From the NCBI GenBank assembly GCA_009785855.1, contig WQUG01000078.1:1-10036 (forward strand): a stretch of 10,036 nt of DNA. The letters are read 5' to 3'. The position numbers and the translations under genes were made by a program. The stretch is from Actinomycetes bacterium. Its GTDB lineage: Bacteria; Actinomycetota; Coriobacteriia; WRKU01; WQUG01. Below are positions 1-6,312 of the stretch, one piece after another. Numbering within the stretch: position 1 is the stretch's first letter; each line of letters begins with the position of its first letter. The notes under the pieces were generated by a model. It ran no database searches. It worked only from the letters and a program-made list of their open reading frames with translations, and had not been told where the DNA came from.

Positions 1-59
1 CGAGCATCGTCGAAGGCGGCGCGCACGACGTCATCCAGAAGAACCCGGAGCGCCGCTAG
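1..59 (+). CDS. C-terminal tail of an unidentified protein (partial)
   Basis: Only the last 18 codons and the TAG stop (57-59) lie in the window, so this gene is cut by the left edge. The readable tail, from codon 3-5 onward, is SIVEGGAHDVIQKNPERR. A Gly-Gly-x-His-Asp motif followed by Asn-Pro-Glu near the C-terminus resembles the region around the catalytic histidine of alpha/beta hydrolases, but 18 residues are too few to assign a family. It lies on the same strand as the next gene, 81 nt upstream of its start, with no terminator hairpin visible in the gap. Confidence 0.55.
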   Translation, partial: SIVEGGAHDVIQKNPERR

Positions 60-97
60 ACTCCTGCCCGCCCGGCGCTGGTCTGTCGTGATTGTAG

Positions 98-103
98 TAC
101 AAT
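98..103 (+). promoter_or_regulatory. Candidate -10 box upstream of the small membrane protein gene
   Basis: TACAAT at 98-103 matches the TATAAT consensus at five of six positions and lies in a locally AT-richer patch of a GC-rich gap. Transcription would begin near 110, giving a leader of about 30 nt before the ATG at 141. No convincing TTGACA-like -35 box is found at 16-18 nt spacing, so this is a weak call. Confidence 0.35.
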
Positions 104-130
104 GACGATAGTTCGGTCCGAAACATCAAG

Positions 131-135
131 GGAGG
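131..135 (+). promoter_or_regulatory. Ribosome binding site deciding the start at 141
   Basis: GGAGG, inside AAGGGAGGAAG, ends 5 nt before the ATG at 141. It supports this start over the in-frame ATG at 102, which overlaps the candidate -10 box and has no Shine-Dalgarno sequence. Confidence 0.75.
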
Positions 136-140
136 AAGAT

Positions 141-554
141 ATGGCAGAGGCAGGCAGCGTGAACCCGACTCCTCTCAACACCGGTTCTCCTGATGCTGAC
201 TCCCGGACGATGAGCCCTTTGATGAAGGCGCTCATCGTAGCTGCCGGCGTCGTCGTACTGCTGGTGTTCATCGTCATGTTCCTGTTCACCACTATGCAGA
301 ACCAGCCGAACAGCGCTTCGCGCCAGACCACGACACAGAGCTCGACGGACAAGAGCTCGACGGACAAGAGCTCGACGGACAAGAGCTCGACGACCGACTC
401 GAGTTCGCTGGGGCCGATCTCGGTCGATATGAGTACCCTCTATAACCGTGAGAACACGGCTTTGGGGCAAAGTGGCTCCGGTCCACAGTCCAGCATCACG
501 AACGCTCCCGTCGATATCCCGGCGCCATCGCGTTCGGGGATCACCGGCCCGTAG
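141..554 (+). CDS. Small single-pass membrane protein with Ser/Thr-rich extracytoplasmic tail
   Basis: I do not recognise a family for this 137-residue protein. Residues 1-29 are polar and would be cytoplasmic. Residues 30-51 form one strongly hydrophobic helix rich in Val, Leu and Phe. The remaining roughly 85 residues are Ser/Thr/Gln-rich and probably lie outside the membrane. They contain three exact copies of SSTDK (residues 67-81) and a degenerate fourth, encoded by a 15-bp tandem DNA repeat, then a Pro/Ser-rich end with no cysteines. The low complexity suggests a flexible stalk rather than an enzyme. The start at 141 is chosen for its GGAGG ribosome binding site. The gene stops 4 nt before the ubiE ATG, so the two are almost certainly co-transcribed, but nothing in the sequence ties it to quinone metabolism. 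Confidence 0.8.
   Translation: MAEAGSVNPTPLNTGSPDADSRTMSPLMKALIVAAGVVVLLVFIVMFLFTTMQNQPNSASRQTTTQSSTDKSSTDKSSTDKSSTTDSSSLGPISVDMSTLYNRENTALGQSGSGPQSSITNAPVDIPAPSRSGITGP
339..390 (+). repeat. In-frame 15-bp tandem repeat (SSTDK units)
   Basis: Three perfect copies of AGCTCGACGGACAAG lie at 339-353, 354-368 and 369-383. They are followed by a partial copy (AGCTCGACG) before the sequence diverges. Each unit encodes Ser-Ser-Thr-Asp-Lys in frame with the host gene, so a gain or loss of copies would change stalk length without a frameshift. Confidence 0.95.
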
Positions 555-558
555 GGCT

Positions 559-1398
559 ATGGCGGAAAGCACCGGGCGGGATCCTGAACTTCGCGCCAAT
601 GATGCTGACCTGACTCCCGAACAGAAGCAGGCGCGCGTCACGCAAGTCTTCCAGAAGATCTGCGAGGACTACGATCACATGAACGACGTCATCAGTTTCG
701 GCAGGCACAGGGCATGGAAGCGAGCGCTGGTCCGTCGCGTCGTCCAGGCGCGTCCCCGGGCGGTGCTCGATGTGGCGAGCGGCACGGGCGACATCGCGCT
801 GGCGCTTGCGCGCGCCCTGCCCGAAACACGTATCGTGGCATGCGATCTGAGCGAGAACATGCTGGAGGTCGCGCAACGGCGTTTTGAGGCGGCGAGCGCT
901 TCCAACATCGAGATCAGCTGCCAGGACGCCCTGCACATGAGATTTTCGGATGAGAGTTTCGATGTGGTGACCACGAGCTTCGGCCTGCGCAACCTGCCGG
1001 ATTTCCAGCGGGGCGTCGAGCAGATGGTCCGGGTCCTGCGCCCGGGCGGGCTTTTCATCTGCCTGGAGAGCTCGTATCCGACCAATGTGCTGGTCCGGCC
1101 CTTCTTCCATCTGTACTTCTCGCATCTGATGCCCTGGATCGGCCGGACCTTCGTCGCGGCGCCGGATGAATACCAGTGGCTGGCAGATAGCACGGAGGTG
1201 TTCCTGAGCAAGGATGAGCTCGCGCGATTGATGGAGCGCGCGGGGCTCGGTGCAGTCCACTATCGCAGCTTCATGCTGGGGGGTGCCGCCCTGCACACGG
1301 GCATCAAAGGCGTCCCGCACAGGGCAGCTGCGGTGGTGCCCCCGGCGCGATTCGAACGCGCGACACCAGCTTTAGGAGAGCTGTGCTCTATCCCCTGA
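559..1398 (+). CDS. ubiE: Demethylmenaquinone C-methyltransferase (UbiE/MenG family)
   Basis: A 279-residue class I SAM-dependent methyltransferase. In this family it transfers a methyl group to the demethylmenaquinol ring, the last step of menaquinone synthesis. Diagnostic segments: residues 30-54 (CEDYDHMND...SFGRHRAWKR, the family's N-terminal signature), the SAM-binding motif VLDVASGTGD at 69-78, the acidic CDLSENML at 95-102, FDVVTTSFGLRNL around 134-146, and LRPGG at 160-164. The ATG at 559 is 4 nt after the previous stop and has only a weak Shine-Dalgarno, suggesting translational coupling. Family-like sequence ends around residue 251 (GGAALHTGIKG). The frame then continues about 28 residues, of which 259-279 are antisense to the tRNA-Arg gene and contain RFERATPALG, a well-known artefact of translating tRNA antisense. 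The true stop appears to have been lost or never existed. MenG and methylation of another quinone are both possible; the family assignment is secure. Confidence 0.93.
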   Translation: MAESTGRDPELRANDADLTPEQKQARVTQVFQKICEDYDHMNDVISFGRHRAWKRALVRRVVQARPRAVLDVASGTGDIALALARALPETRIVACDLSENMLEVAQRRFEAASASNIEISCQDALHMRFSDESFDVVTTSFGLRNLPDFQRGVEQMVRVLRPGGLFICLESSYPTNVLVRPFFHLYFSHLMPWIGRTFVAAPDEYQWLADSTEVFLSKDELARLMERAGLGAVHYRSFMLGGAALHTGIKGVPHRAAAVVPPARFERATPALGELCSIP

Positions 1399-1409
1399 GC
1401 TACGGAGGC
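1334..1409 (-). tRNA. tRNA-Arg (anticodon CCU)
   Basis: On the - strand the 76 nt fold as a complete cloverleaf. The acceptor stem GCCTCCG pairs with CGGGGGC (one G-U pair). The D arm is GCTC/GAGC. The anticodon stem CAGCT/AGCTG encloses the loop CTCCTAA with anticodon CCT, which reads the AGG codon. The T arm GCGCG/CGCGC encloses TTCGAAT. The discriminator base is A and the 3' CCA is encoded in the genome. The gene is transcribed towards the convergent ubiE gene and overlaps its last 65 nt. Confidence 0.97.
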
Positions 1410-1425
1410 ACTTCCAACACACTCC

Positions 1426-1431
1426 AGTATA
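1426..1431 (-). promoter_or_regulatory. Candidate -10 box for tRNA-Arg
   Basis: On the - strand, TATACT lies 16 nt upstream of the mature tRNA 5' end, which would place transcription start around 1419. No recognisable -35 box exists at normal spacing; that position falls inside the terminator hairpin of the kinase operon. Without this promoter the tRNA would depend on read-through from upstream, which the terminator should limit. Confidence 0.45.
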
Positions 1432-1435
1432 ACGA

Positions 1436-1461
1436 AAAGCTCCGCATCACTGCGGAGCTTT
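1436..1461 (-). terminator. Rho-independent terminator of the kinase/cell-wall operon
   Basis: A perfect 11-bp inverted repeat (AAAGCTCCGCA and TGCGGAGCTTT) encloses a 4-nt loop, and on the - strand it runs into TTTT then CGTT. It lies 30 nt past the pknB stop at 1492 and ends that operon. Because it is flanked by A and T runs on both sides it may also stop + strand transcripts leaving ubiE, though the + strand T-run is only three bases. Confidence 0.85.
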
Positions 1462-1491
1462 AGCGCTAAGACGGTGGGCTGGGTCTTCGCC

Positions 1492-3465
1492 CTATGGTGT
1501 CGTGGGGGCGGGGCTGGGGGGTCCCTGGCTGATGATGATGGTGATCGTTGCGTTCCTGTTCGCTGTGGTGCCGCTTGCGGGGCTTGCCCCTATGGCGTTG
1601 CCGCTGGGCACCGTGCTACTGAACTCCTGTTGTATCGTGGTGTTGCTGAACCCGGCGTTGCGTAAGGTCGCCTGCGCCTGTGCCTGCGATTGCCCGGTGA
1701 TATTGGGGACCGTGAGGGTAAGCGGTCCCTGGCTGAGCGTGATGGTCACTATCGTTCCCTTGGGGGTCCTGGTGTTGCCCTGGATGCTCTGGCGGACGAC
1801 GTTTCCCACCGTGCTGACCGTATCGCTGTAACCGCCCTCTGTGTCGACTTTGGGATTCGGGAAGCCCGCGTTCGTCAGGGTCGTTATCGCTTGTGACCGC
1901 GACATGTTGGTCACGTCAGGCACGGTACCCATCTCCTGACCGAGCGAGATGACGATGGTGACAGTCGAGCCCGCGGGGGCCTTGGTCTTGGGGGCGGGGT
2001 CCTGGCTCATGACCTGGCCAGAGGGGACATCCGGGCTGTTCTTGGGGTCGCCGGTCTCGACTTTGAACCCGGCGTCCTCCAGTTTCTTTTTCGCGCTCGC
2101 CTGATCCATCTTGCGCACGTCCGGAACTTCGCGCAGGTCTTGCCCGAGGCTGACCACGACGTTGACGGCGCTCTCGCGATCGACGCGCGCGTTCGCCCGC
2201 GGATTCTGACTTATGATCTGATCCTTGGGGATCGTCGGAGAGTAGGCAGTGTCCTGTCGTCCGAGTTTCAGGTTTTGATCTTTGAGCAGCTGAGTGGCGG
2301 TGGCAACGGTCGAGCCGCGCAGGTTCGGGACCCTCACCTGGCTCCGGGCGCCGCCGAACCAGCCCAGAAGGTAGCCGCCCACAAGGACGCCCGCGACCAG
2401 CAGCACGACGAGAAGGATCCAGATCCAGGCCCGACGCTTCTTCTTCGCCGGTTGCGCGGCGCCTGCTGCGGCTGCCGCTGCGGCTCCGCCGACCTGCGGC
2501 ATGACCGTCGTGTTCCCGGTGGTGTCGGTACTTGCTGGTGTTGCGGCAGGGGTGACCCGATCGAGCAGTTGGGTCTGGTCGCTGTTGCCGATACCCGCAG
2601 CTCCCGGCGCCGTGGCTGCTCCCGCGACCGCCGCAGCGCCGAGGATCGGCTCGTCACGCACGATCCTGATCAGGTCAGCGCGCATCGTGCTTGCGGTCGC
2701 ATAGCGGGCGCGGGGATCCTTGGCCATGGCATACCCGATGACCAGCTCGAGGTTCGGGTCGATCTGCGGGTTGATGCGCGACGGTCGTACCGCCTGCTCG
2801 TTGACCTGTTTCAGGGCTGTGGCGATGGGAGTGTCTCCATCGAAGGGCATCTGTCCGGTGGCCGCCTCGTAGAGCACGACGCCGAGCGAGTAGAGGTCGC
2901 TTGCCGGCGTCAGCTGACGTCCCTGCGCCTGCTCGGGGCTGACGTAGTGGGCGCTCCCCAATACGGATCCCGTCTGAGTCAGGGTGGTGTTTCCCGCGCG
3001 CGCGATGCCGAAGTCCATGACCTTGACGTTGTGATCTGCGGTGATCATGATGTTGTGCGGCTTGATGTCGCGATGGATCACGTCGTAGCCGTGGGCCGTC
3101 GCCAGCGCGCTGCAGACCTGAGCCCCGATCTCTGCGACCTCTTTGGAGGGCAGGGGACCACGCTCACGGATGACGGTCTTCAGATCGGTCCCCCGGACCA
3201 GCTCCATGACGATGTAGTAGGTGTTGTTCTCCTGGCCCCAGTCATAGATGTTGACGATGTAGGGGCTGCTCAGGTTGGCGGCCGCCTGAGCCTCCTGGCG
3301 GAAGCGGGCCGTGAAGGTGGGATCGCTCGCATAGCGCTCATGCATCACCTTGACGGCGACGTTTCGGCCCAAGGTCTCGTCGACAGCGCGGTAGACATCG
3401 GCCATACCGCCACCGCCGATCTTCTCGGTCAGGCGGTATCGTTGTCCTATCAATACTTCCGGCAT
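1492..3465 (-). CDS. pknB: PASTA-domain Ser/Thr protein kinase (PknB/Stk1 type)
   Basis: A 657-residue single-pass receptor kinase that, in this family, senses muropeptides or lipid II outside and phosphorylates division and wall-synthesis proteins inside. Numbered from the 3465 start: glycine loop GGGGMADV at 17-24, ATP lysine in VAVK (K39), catalytic HRD at 131-133 then IKPHN, DFG at 151-153, and an activation loop with a TQT motif (T163, T165) resembling the two autophosphorylated threonines of mycobacterial PknB, followed by SPEQ. An Ala/Thr-rich juxtamembrane linker leads to a KKKRR stop and one helix (346-368). Four PASTA repeats follow (about 377-441, 444-509, 512-580, 582-649), each opening with a V(P/R)(D/N)-type motif, and the protein ends in a Pro-rich tail. 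An in-frame ATG at 3489 would add 8 residues. I prefer 3465 because GGGAG lies 9 nt upstream and a TATAAT box would put the transcription start within a few nt of 3489. It is last in the operon. Confidence 0.95.
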   Translation of the reverse strand: MPEVLIGQRYRLTEKIGGGGMADVYRAVDETLGRNVAVKVMHERYASDPTFTARFRQEAQAAANLSSPYIVNIYDWGQENNTYYIVMELVRGTDLKTVIRERGPLPSKEVAEIGAQVCSALATAHGYDVIHRDIKPHNIMITADHNVKVMDFGIARAGNTTLTQTGSVLGSAHYVSPEQAQGRQLTPASDLYSLGVVLYEAATGQMPFDGDTPIATALKQVNEQAVRPSRINPQIDPNLELVIGYAMAKDPRARYATASTMRADLIRIVRDEPILGAAAVAGAATAPGAAGIGNSDQTQLLDRVTPAATPASTDTTGNTTVMPQVGGAAAAAAAGAAQPAKKKRRAWIWILLVVLLVAGVLVGGYLLGWFGGARSQVRVPNLRGSTVATATQLLKDQNLKLGRQDTAYSPTIPKDQIISQNPRANARVDRESAVNVVVSLGQDLREVPDVRKMDQASAKKKLEDAGFKVETGDPKNSPDVPSGQVMSQDPAPKTKAPAGSTVTIVISLGQEMGTVPDVTNMSRSQAITTLTNAGFPNPKVDTEGGYSDTVSTVGNVVRQSIQGNTRTPKGTIVTITLSQGPLTLTVPNITGQSQAQAQATLRNAGFSNTTIQQEFSSTVPSGNAIGASPASGTTANRNATITIIISQGPPSPAPTTP

Positions 3466-3474
3466 AACTTCAGG

Positions 3475-3479
3475 CTCCC
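3475..3479 (-). promoter_or_regulatory. Ribosome binding site supporting the pknB start at 3465
   Basis: On the - strand GGGAG is followed by CCTGAAGTT and then ATG at 3465, a 9-nt spacing. The alternative ATG at 3489 is preceded only by the weak CGGAACACT and would be nearly leaderless given the -10 box at 3503-3508. Confidence 0.55.
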
Positions 3480-3502
3480 GCTCCTTCATAGTGTTCCGTT
3501 AC

Positions 3503-3508
3503 ATTATA
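3503..3508 (-). promoter_or_regulatory. Candidate internal promoter (-10 box) for pknB
   Basis: A perfect TATAAT lies on the - strand in the 45-69 nt gap between the SEDS-PBP fusion and pknB, one of the few AT-rich spots in the operon. Transcription would start near 3496, leaving a leader of about 30 nt to the ATG at 3465. The -35 region (GCCTGT at 17-nt spacing) is a poor match, so strength is uncertain. Confidence 0.55.
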
Positions 3509-3534
3509 CAAGGTCCGTGTTCCTTACAGGCGTT

Positions 3535-6312
3535 TCATGGCTGAGAAGCAGTAGCGGTCAGCGCAGCTTGCAGGATGGTTCCCGCCATGGGAGCCGCGCT
3601 GGGAGCGTCGCTGCCTTGTCCGACCAGCAGGATGGCGACGGCGACCTGCGGGTGGTCCGCGGGGGCGAAGCCGATGAACCAGGAGTTCGTGGGCTTATCC
3701 TTGCCGACTTCTGCCGTACCGGTCTTTCCGGCGACCTGGACCCCGCCGATCTTCGCGCCGGTCCCGGTCCCTCCGTTGACGACGGCGATCATCGCGGTCG
3801 TCACGCGCTTGGCCGTCGCGCTGTCGCAGGCGACCAGCCAGGGTTGTGGCGAGGTCCGTCCCAGGACGCGCGTCACGTCATGTGCCGCCGTGATGCGATC
3901 GACGACATAGGGGCGCATGATGGTGCCCTCGTTGGCGATCGCGCAGGCGACAAGTCCCATCTGATAGACCGTGGCCTGCGGACCAGCAGGCGAGGAGTGC
4001 TCGCCAACAGGCTGTCCGACGCCTGCCCAGGCGGTCTCCCAGGTGGTCATCTGGGCAGGATCGGGCATGAGCGAGGTCTGGATGGGAAGATCGAAGGGGA
4101 TGGTCTTGTTGAAGCCGAAGCCCTCTGCCGTTCTCACGAGCTTACGCGGTCCGATCTTGACCCCGATCTGGCCGAAGACGGTATTGACCGACTGTTGCAG
4201 CGCGGTCACGGCGTTGATGTTGCCGTAAGAGAACTTGTCGAAGTTCGTGACCGGCGCGTTGCCGATGGTCAGGCTGCCGGGCCCGGGGAAGATATCCGTG
4301 TCCCTGATGGCGCCGTTCGCATAGGCGCTGGTCAGCGTCACGACCTTGAAGGTCGAACCCGGCGCGAGCAGGGTCTGTCGGCTGCGGTCGAGCAACGGCG
4401 CGTCGGTACTCGATTGCAGCTTGCTCCAGTCGTCGTCGACCGTGTTGGGGTTGTAGTCCGGGTGAGAGGTCGAGGCGAGGATAGCCCCGGTCTTCGTGTT
4501 GAAGACGACCACGGCGCCCGTCGCCGATCCGAGCGAGCTTTCAGCCGTGTCCTGTACCTTCGAGTCCAGGGTCAACACGAGGTCATTGCCCGGGACCGAT
4601 CGTCCCAGCGCGCTGTCGACGACATCCTTCCAGGTAGTGAAGTTCTGTTTCCCCGTCAGCGTGGAGTTCTGAGTCGCCTCCAGCCCGGTGCGCCCGTAGG
4701 TCGTGCTGTAGTATCCCAGCAGGTGCGCCGCGAAAGCGTCCTTGGGATAGACGCGGGAGTATATGGTCGGCCCCGCGTCGCCGCTCTTCACCGCCTCCGA
4801 ATAGGCTAAAACGACGTCATCTGAGCTCAGGATCTCACCGCGCGGGTTGCGGGATTCAGCGATCAGGTTACGCGTGTTGCCCGTGTGGTCGTTCAAGGTC
4901 CTTGCGTTGATGACCTGGACCCAACACAGGTTGGTGATGAGTGCGACCACAAGCAGCGAGAACAGGGTGGCCAGGGCGGTCAGGCGTTTGGAGAGCGAGA
5001 TGCGTCCAAGGACGGACAGGGCTCCCCCGGTCGATTTCATCTCGGTCTCGACGCCGGTCGTCTCATCGCTGGCGCGCAGGAGCAAGCCCAGCAGGATGAA
5101 GGTTGAGAGCATCGAGGAGCCTCCGCGGCTGATGAAGGGCAGGGTGATGCCGGTGAGCGGGATCAGGCGGGTCACTCCGCCGATGATGACGAAGACCTGC
5201 AAACCCAGGCTCGCGACCAGGCCGACTGCCGTGAAGGCGGCCATGTCGGACTTCGCCCGTGCTGCGGTCGAAAGCCCGCGATAGATGATCAGCAGGTAGG
5301 TCGCGAGCAGCGCGACGCCTCCGATAAGACCGAGCTCCTCGCCGATCGAAGCGAAGATGAAGTCCGTGCTCACGGCAGGGATGTTGGTCGCCAGTCCCTG
5401 TCCTGGACCCGCTCCCAGAAGTCCGCCTCCCGCCAGCGCATACAGCGACTGGACCAGCTGGTAGCCACTGTCCTGCGCGTACTTGAAGGGGTGCATCCAG
5501 ATCTGCACACGGATCTGCACGTGCCCAAAGAGGTAGTAGGCCGCCACAGCGCCCGCGCTGAAGAGGATGAGCCCGATCAGGACATAGGAGCGACGCCCGG
5601 TCGCGGCGTAGATCATGATCAGGAAGATGCCGAAGAACAGAAGCGATGAGCCCAGGTCGCGCTCTGCGACCAGAATGACGAGCGAGAACGCCCACATGAG
5701 CAGCAGCGGCGCCAACGTGCGGGGCTCAGGGATCGAGACGCCCAGGAAGCGACGGGTCGAGATACTGAGCATCTCGCGGTTCTCTGCCAGATAGGCGGCC
5801 AGGAACAGGATGATGAGCACCCGGGCGAGCTCTCCGGGTTGGATCGAGAAGTTGCCGATCACGATCCAGAGCTTCGAGCCACCGATCTCGCGTCCGACGA
5901 TGGCCGGAGCGACGAGCAGGATGATGCCGACGAGCATGAGCAGGTACTTGTAGGAGCCCAGCGTTTCAAGCGAGCGCACGAACAGCAGCACGAGGATCAG
6001 GGCGGCCAGTCCAGCGACGAGCCAGAGCACCTGCGCTTGTGCGACGGAGGGCTTGGTCAGACGCTGGACGTAGGCGAGCCCGACGCCGGACAACAGGAAG
6101 GCCGCCGGCAGCAGGACCGGGTCGGCGCCAGGCGCCAGTTTGCGCAGGGCGAGATGCGTTGCGGCGAACAGGACGAACAAGCTCCCCGGCACGATGAGAT
6201 AGTCCCAGGTGAACACACCGCCCTGACGGGTGCCCAACAGGGCGAAGAGGATCAGTACCGGCAGGGCAGCGGCGAAGAGCAGCACCAGCTCGGTGTTACG
6301 ACGGATGCTCAC
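3535..6312 (-). CDS. RodA/FtsW SEDS glycosyltransferase fused to PbpA-type class B transpeptidase
   Basis: One 925-residue polypeptide with two enzymes of peptidoglycan synthesis. Residues 1-413 are a polytopic SEDS domain that polymerises lipid II: AERDLGSS at 216-223, STDFIFASIGEELG at 315-328 with the family's conserved Asp (D317), and LPLTG-like/LPFISRGGSS at 384-400. A short linker (414-440) leads to a second membrane anchor at about 444-463. The extracytoplasmic class B PBP follows, with an N-terminal region about 475-590 and a transpeptidase domain with STFK (S653 nucleophile, K656), SVN (708-710) and KTGT (863-866). All active-site motifs are intact. The GTG start at 6312 overlaps the phosphatase stop as GTGA and has GGAGAG at 6319-6324, 6 nt upstream. 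In Mycobacterium rodA and pbpA are separate neighbours. No stop, frameshift or good internal ribosome binding site is seen near the junction (Met425 is the only nearby start). Whether it serves elongation or division cannot be told from sequence. Confidence 0.95.
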   Translation of the reverse strand: MSIRRNTELVLLFAAALPVLILFALLGTRQGGVFTWDYLIVPGSLFVLFAATHLALRKLAPGADPVLLPAAFLLSGVGLAYVQRLTKPSVAQAQVLWLVAGLAALILVLLFVRSLETLGSYKYLLMLVGIILLVAPAIVGREIGGSKLWIVIGNFSIQPGELARVLIILFLAAYLAENREMLSISTRRFLGVSIPEPRTLAPLLLMWAFSLVILVAERDLGSSLLFFGIFLIMIYAATGRRSYVLIGLILFSAGAVAAYYLFGHVQIRVQIWMHPFKYAQDSGYQLVQSLYALAGGGLLGAGPGQGLATNIPAVSTDFIFASIGEELGLIGGVALLATYLLIIYRGLSTAARAKSDMAAFTAVGLVASLGLQVFVIIGGVTRLIPLTGITLPFISRGGSSMLSTFILLGLLLRASDETTGVETEMKSTGGALSVLGRISLSKRLTALATLFSLLVVALITNLCWVQVINARTLNDHTGNTRNLIAESRNPRGEILSSDDVVLAYSEAVKSGDAGPTIYSRVYPKDAFAAHLLGYYSTTYGRTGLEATQNSTLTGKQNFTTWKDVVDSALGRSVPGNDLVLTLDSKVQDTAESSLGSATGAVVVFNTKTGAILASTSHPDYNPNTVDDDWSKLQSSTDAPLLDRSRQTLLAPGSTFKVVTLTSAYANGAIRDTDIFPGPGSLTIGNAPVTNFDKFSYGNINAVTALQQSVNTVFGQIGVKIGPRKLVRTAEGFGFNKTIPFDLPIQTSLMPDPAQMTTWETAWAGVGQPVGEHSSPAGPQATVYQMGLVACAIANEGTIMRPYVVDRITAAHDVTRVLGRTSPQPWLVACDSATAKRVTTAMIAVVNGGTGTGAKIGGVQVAGKTGTAEVGKDKPTNSWFIGFAPADHPQVAVAILLVGQGSDAPSAAPMAGTILQAALTATASQP

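Noticed and set aside
102..140. Upstream in-frame ATG adding 13 residues to the small membrane protein
   Set aside because: It overlaps the candidate -10 box and lacks a ribosome binding site, whereas the ATG at 141 has GGAGG at good spacing.
448..558. Upstream extension of the ubiE frame to an ATG at 448
   Set aside because: It overlaps the preceding gene in another frame and encodes an Arg/Ser-rich stretch with no likeness to UbiE N-termini; the ATG at 559 follows that gene's stop.
1315..1333. Small hairpin (CCGCA/TGCGG on the - strand) just past the tRNA 3' end as its terminator
   Set aside because: The stem is only 5 bp with a 9-nt loop and the following sequence has no proper T-run, so it is not convincing as a terminator.
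2140..4809. An 889-codon open frame on the + strand
   Set aside because: It lies wholly antisense to pknB and the SEDS-PBP gene, whose motifs are intact. The translation is rich in Arg, Asp, Gly and Val with no recognisable domain, as expected for a shadow frame opposite GC-rich codons.
5040..5040. Internal start at Met425 giving a separate PbpA from the fused gene
   Set aside because: No ribosome binding site at useful spacing precedes this codon and the frame is continuous with the SEDS domain, so a single fused product is the simpler reading.
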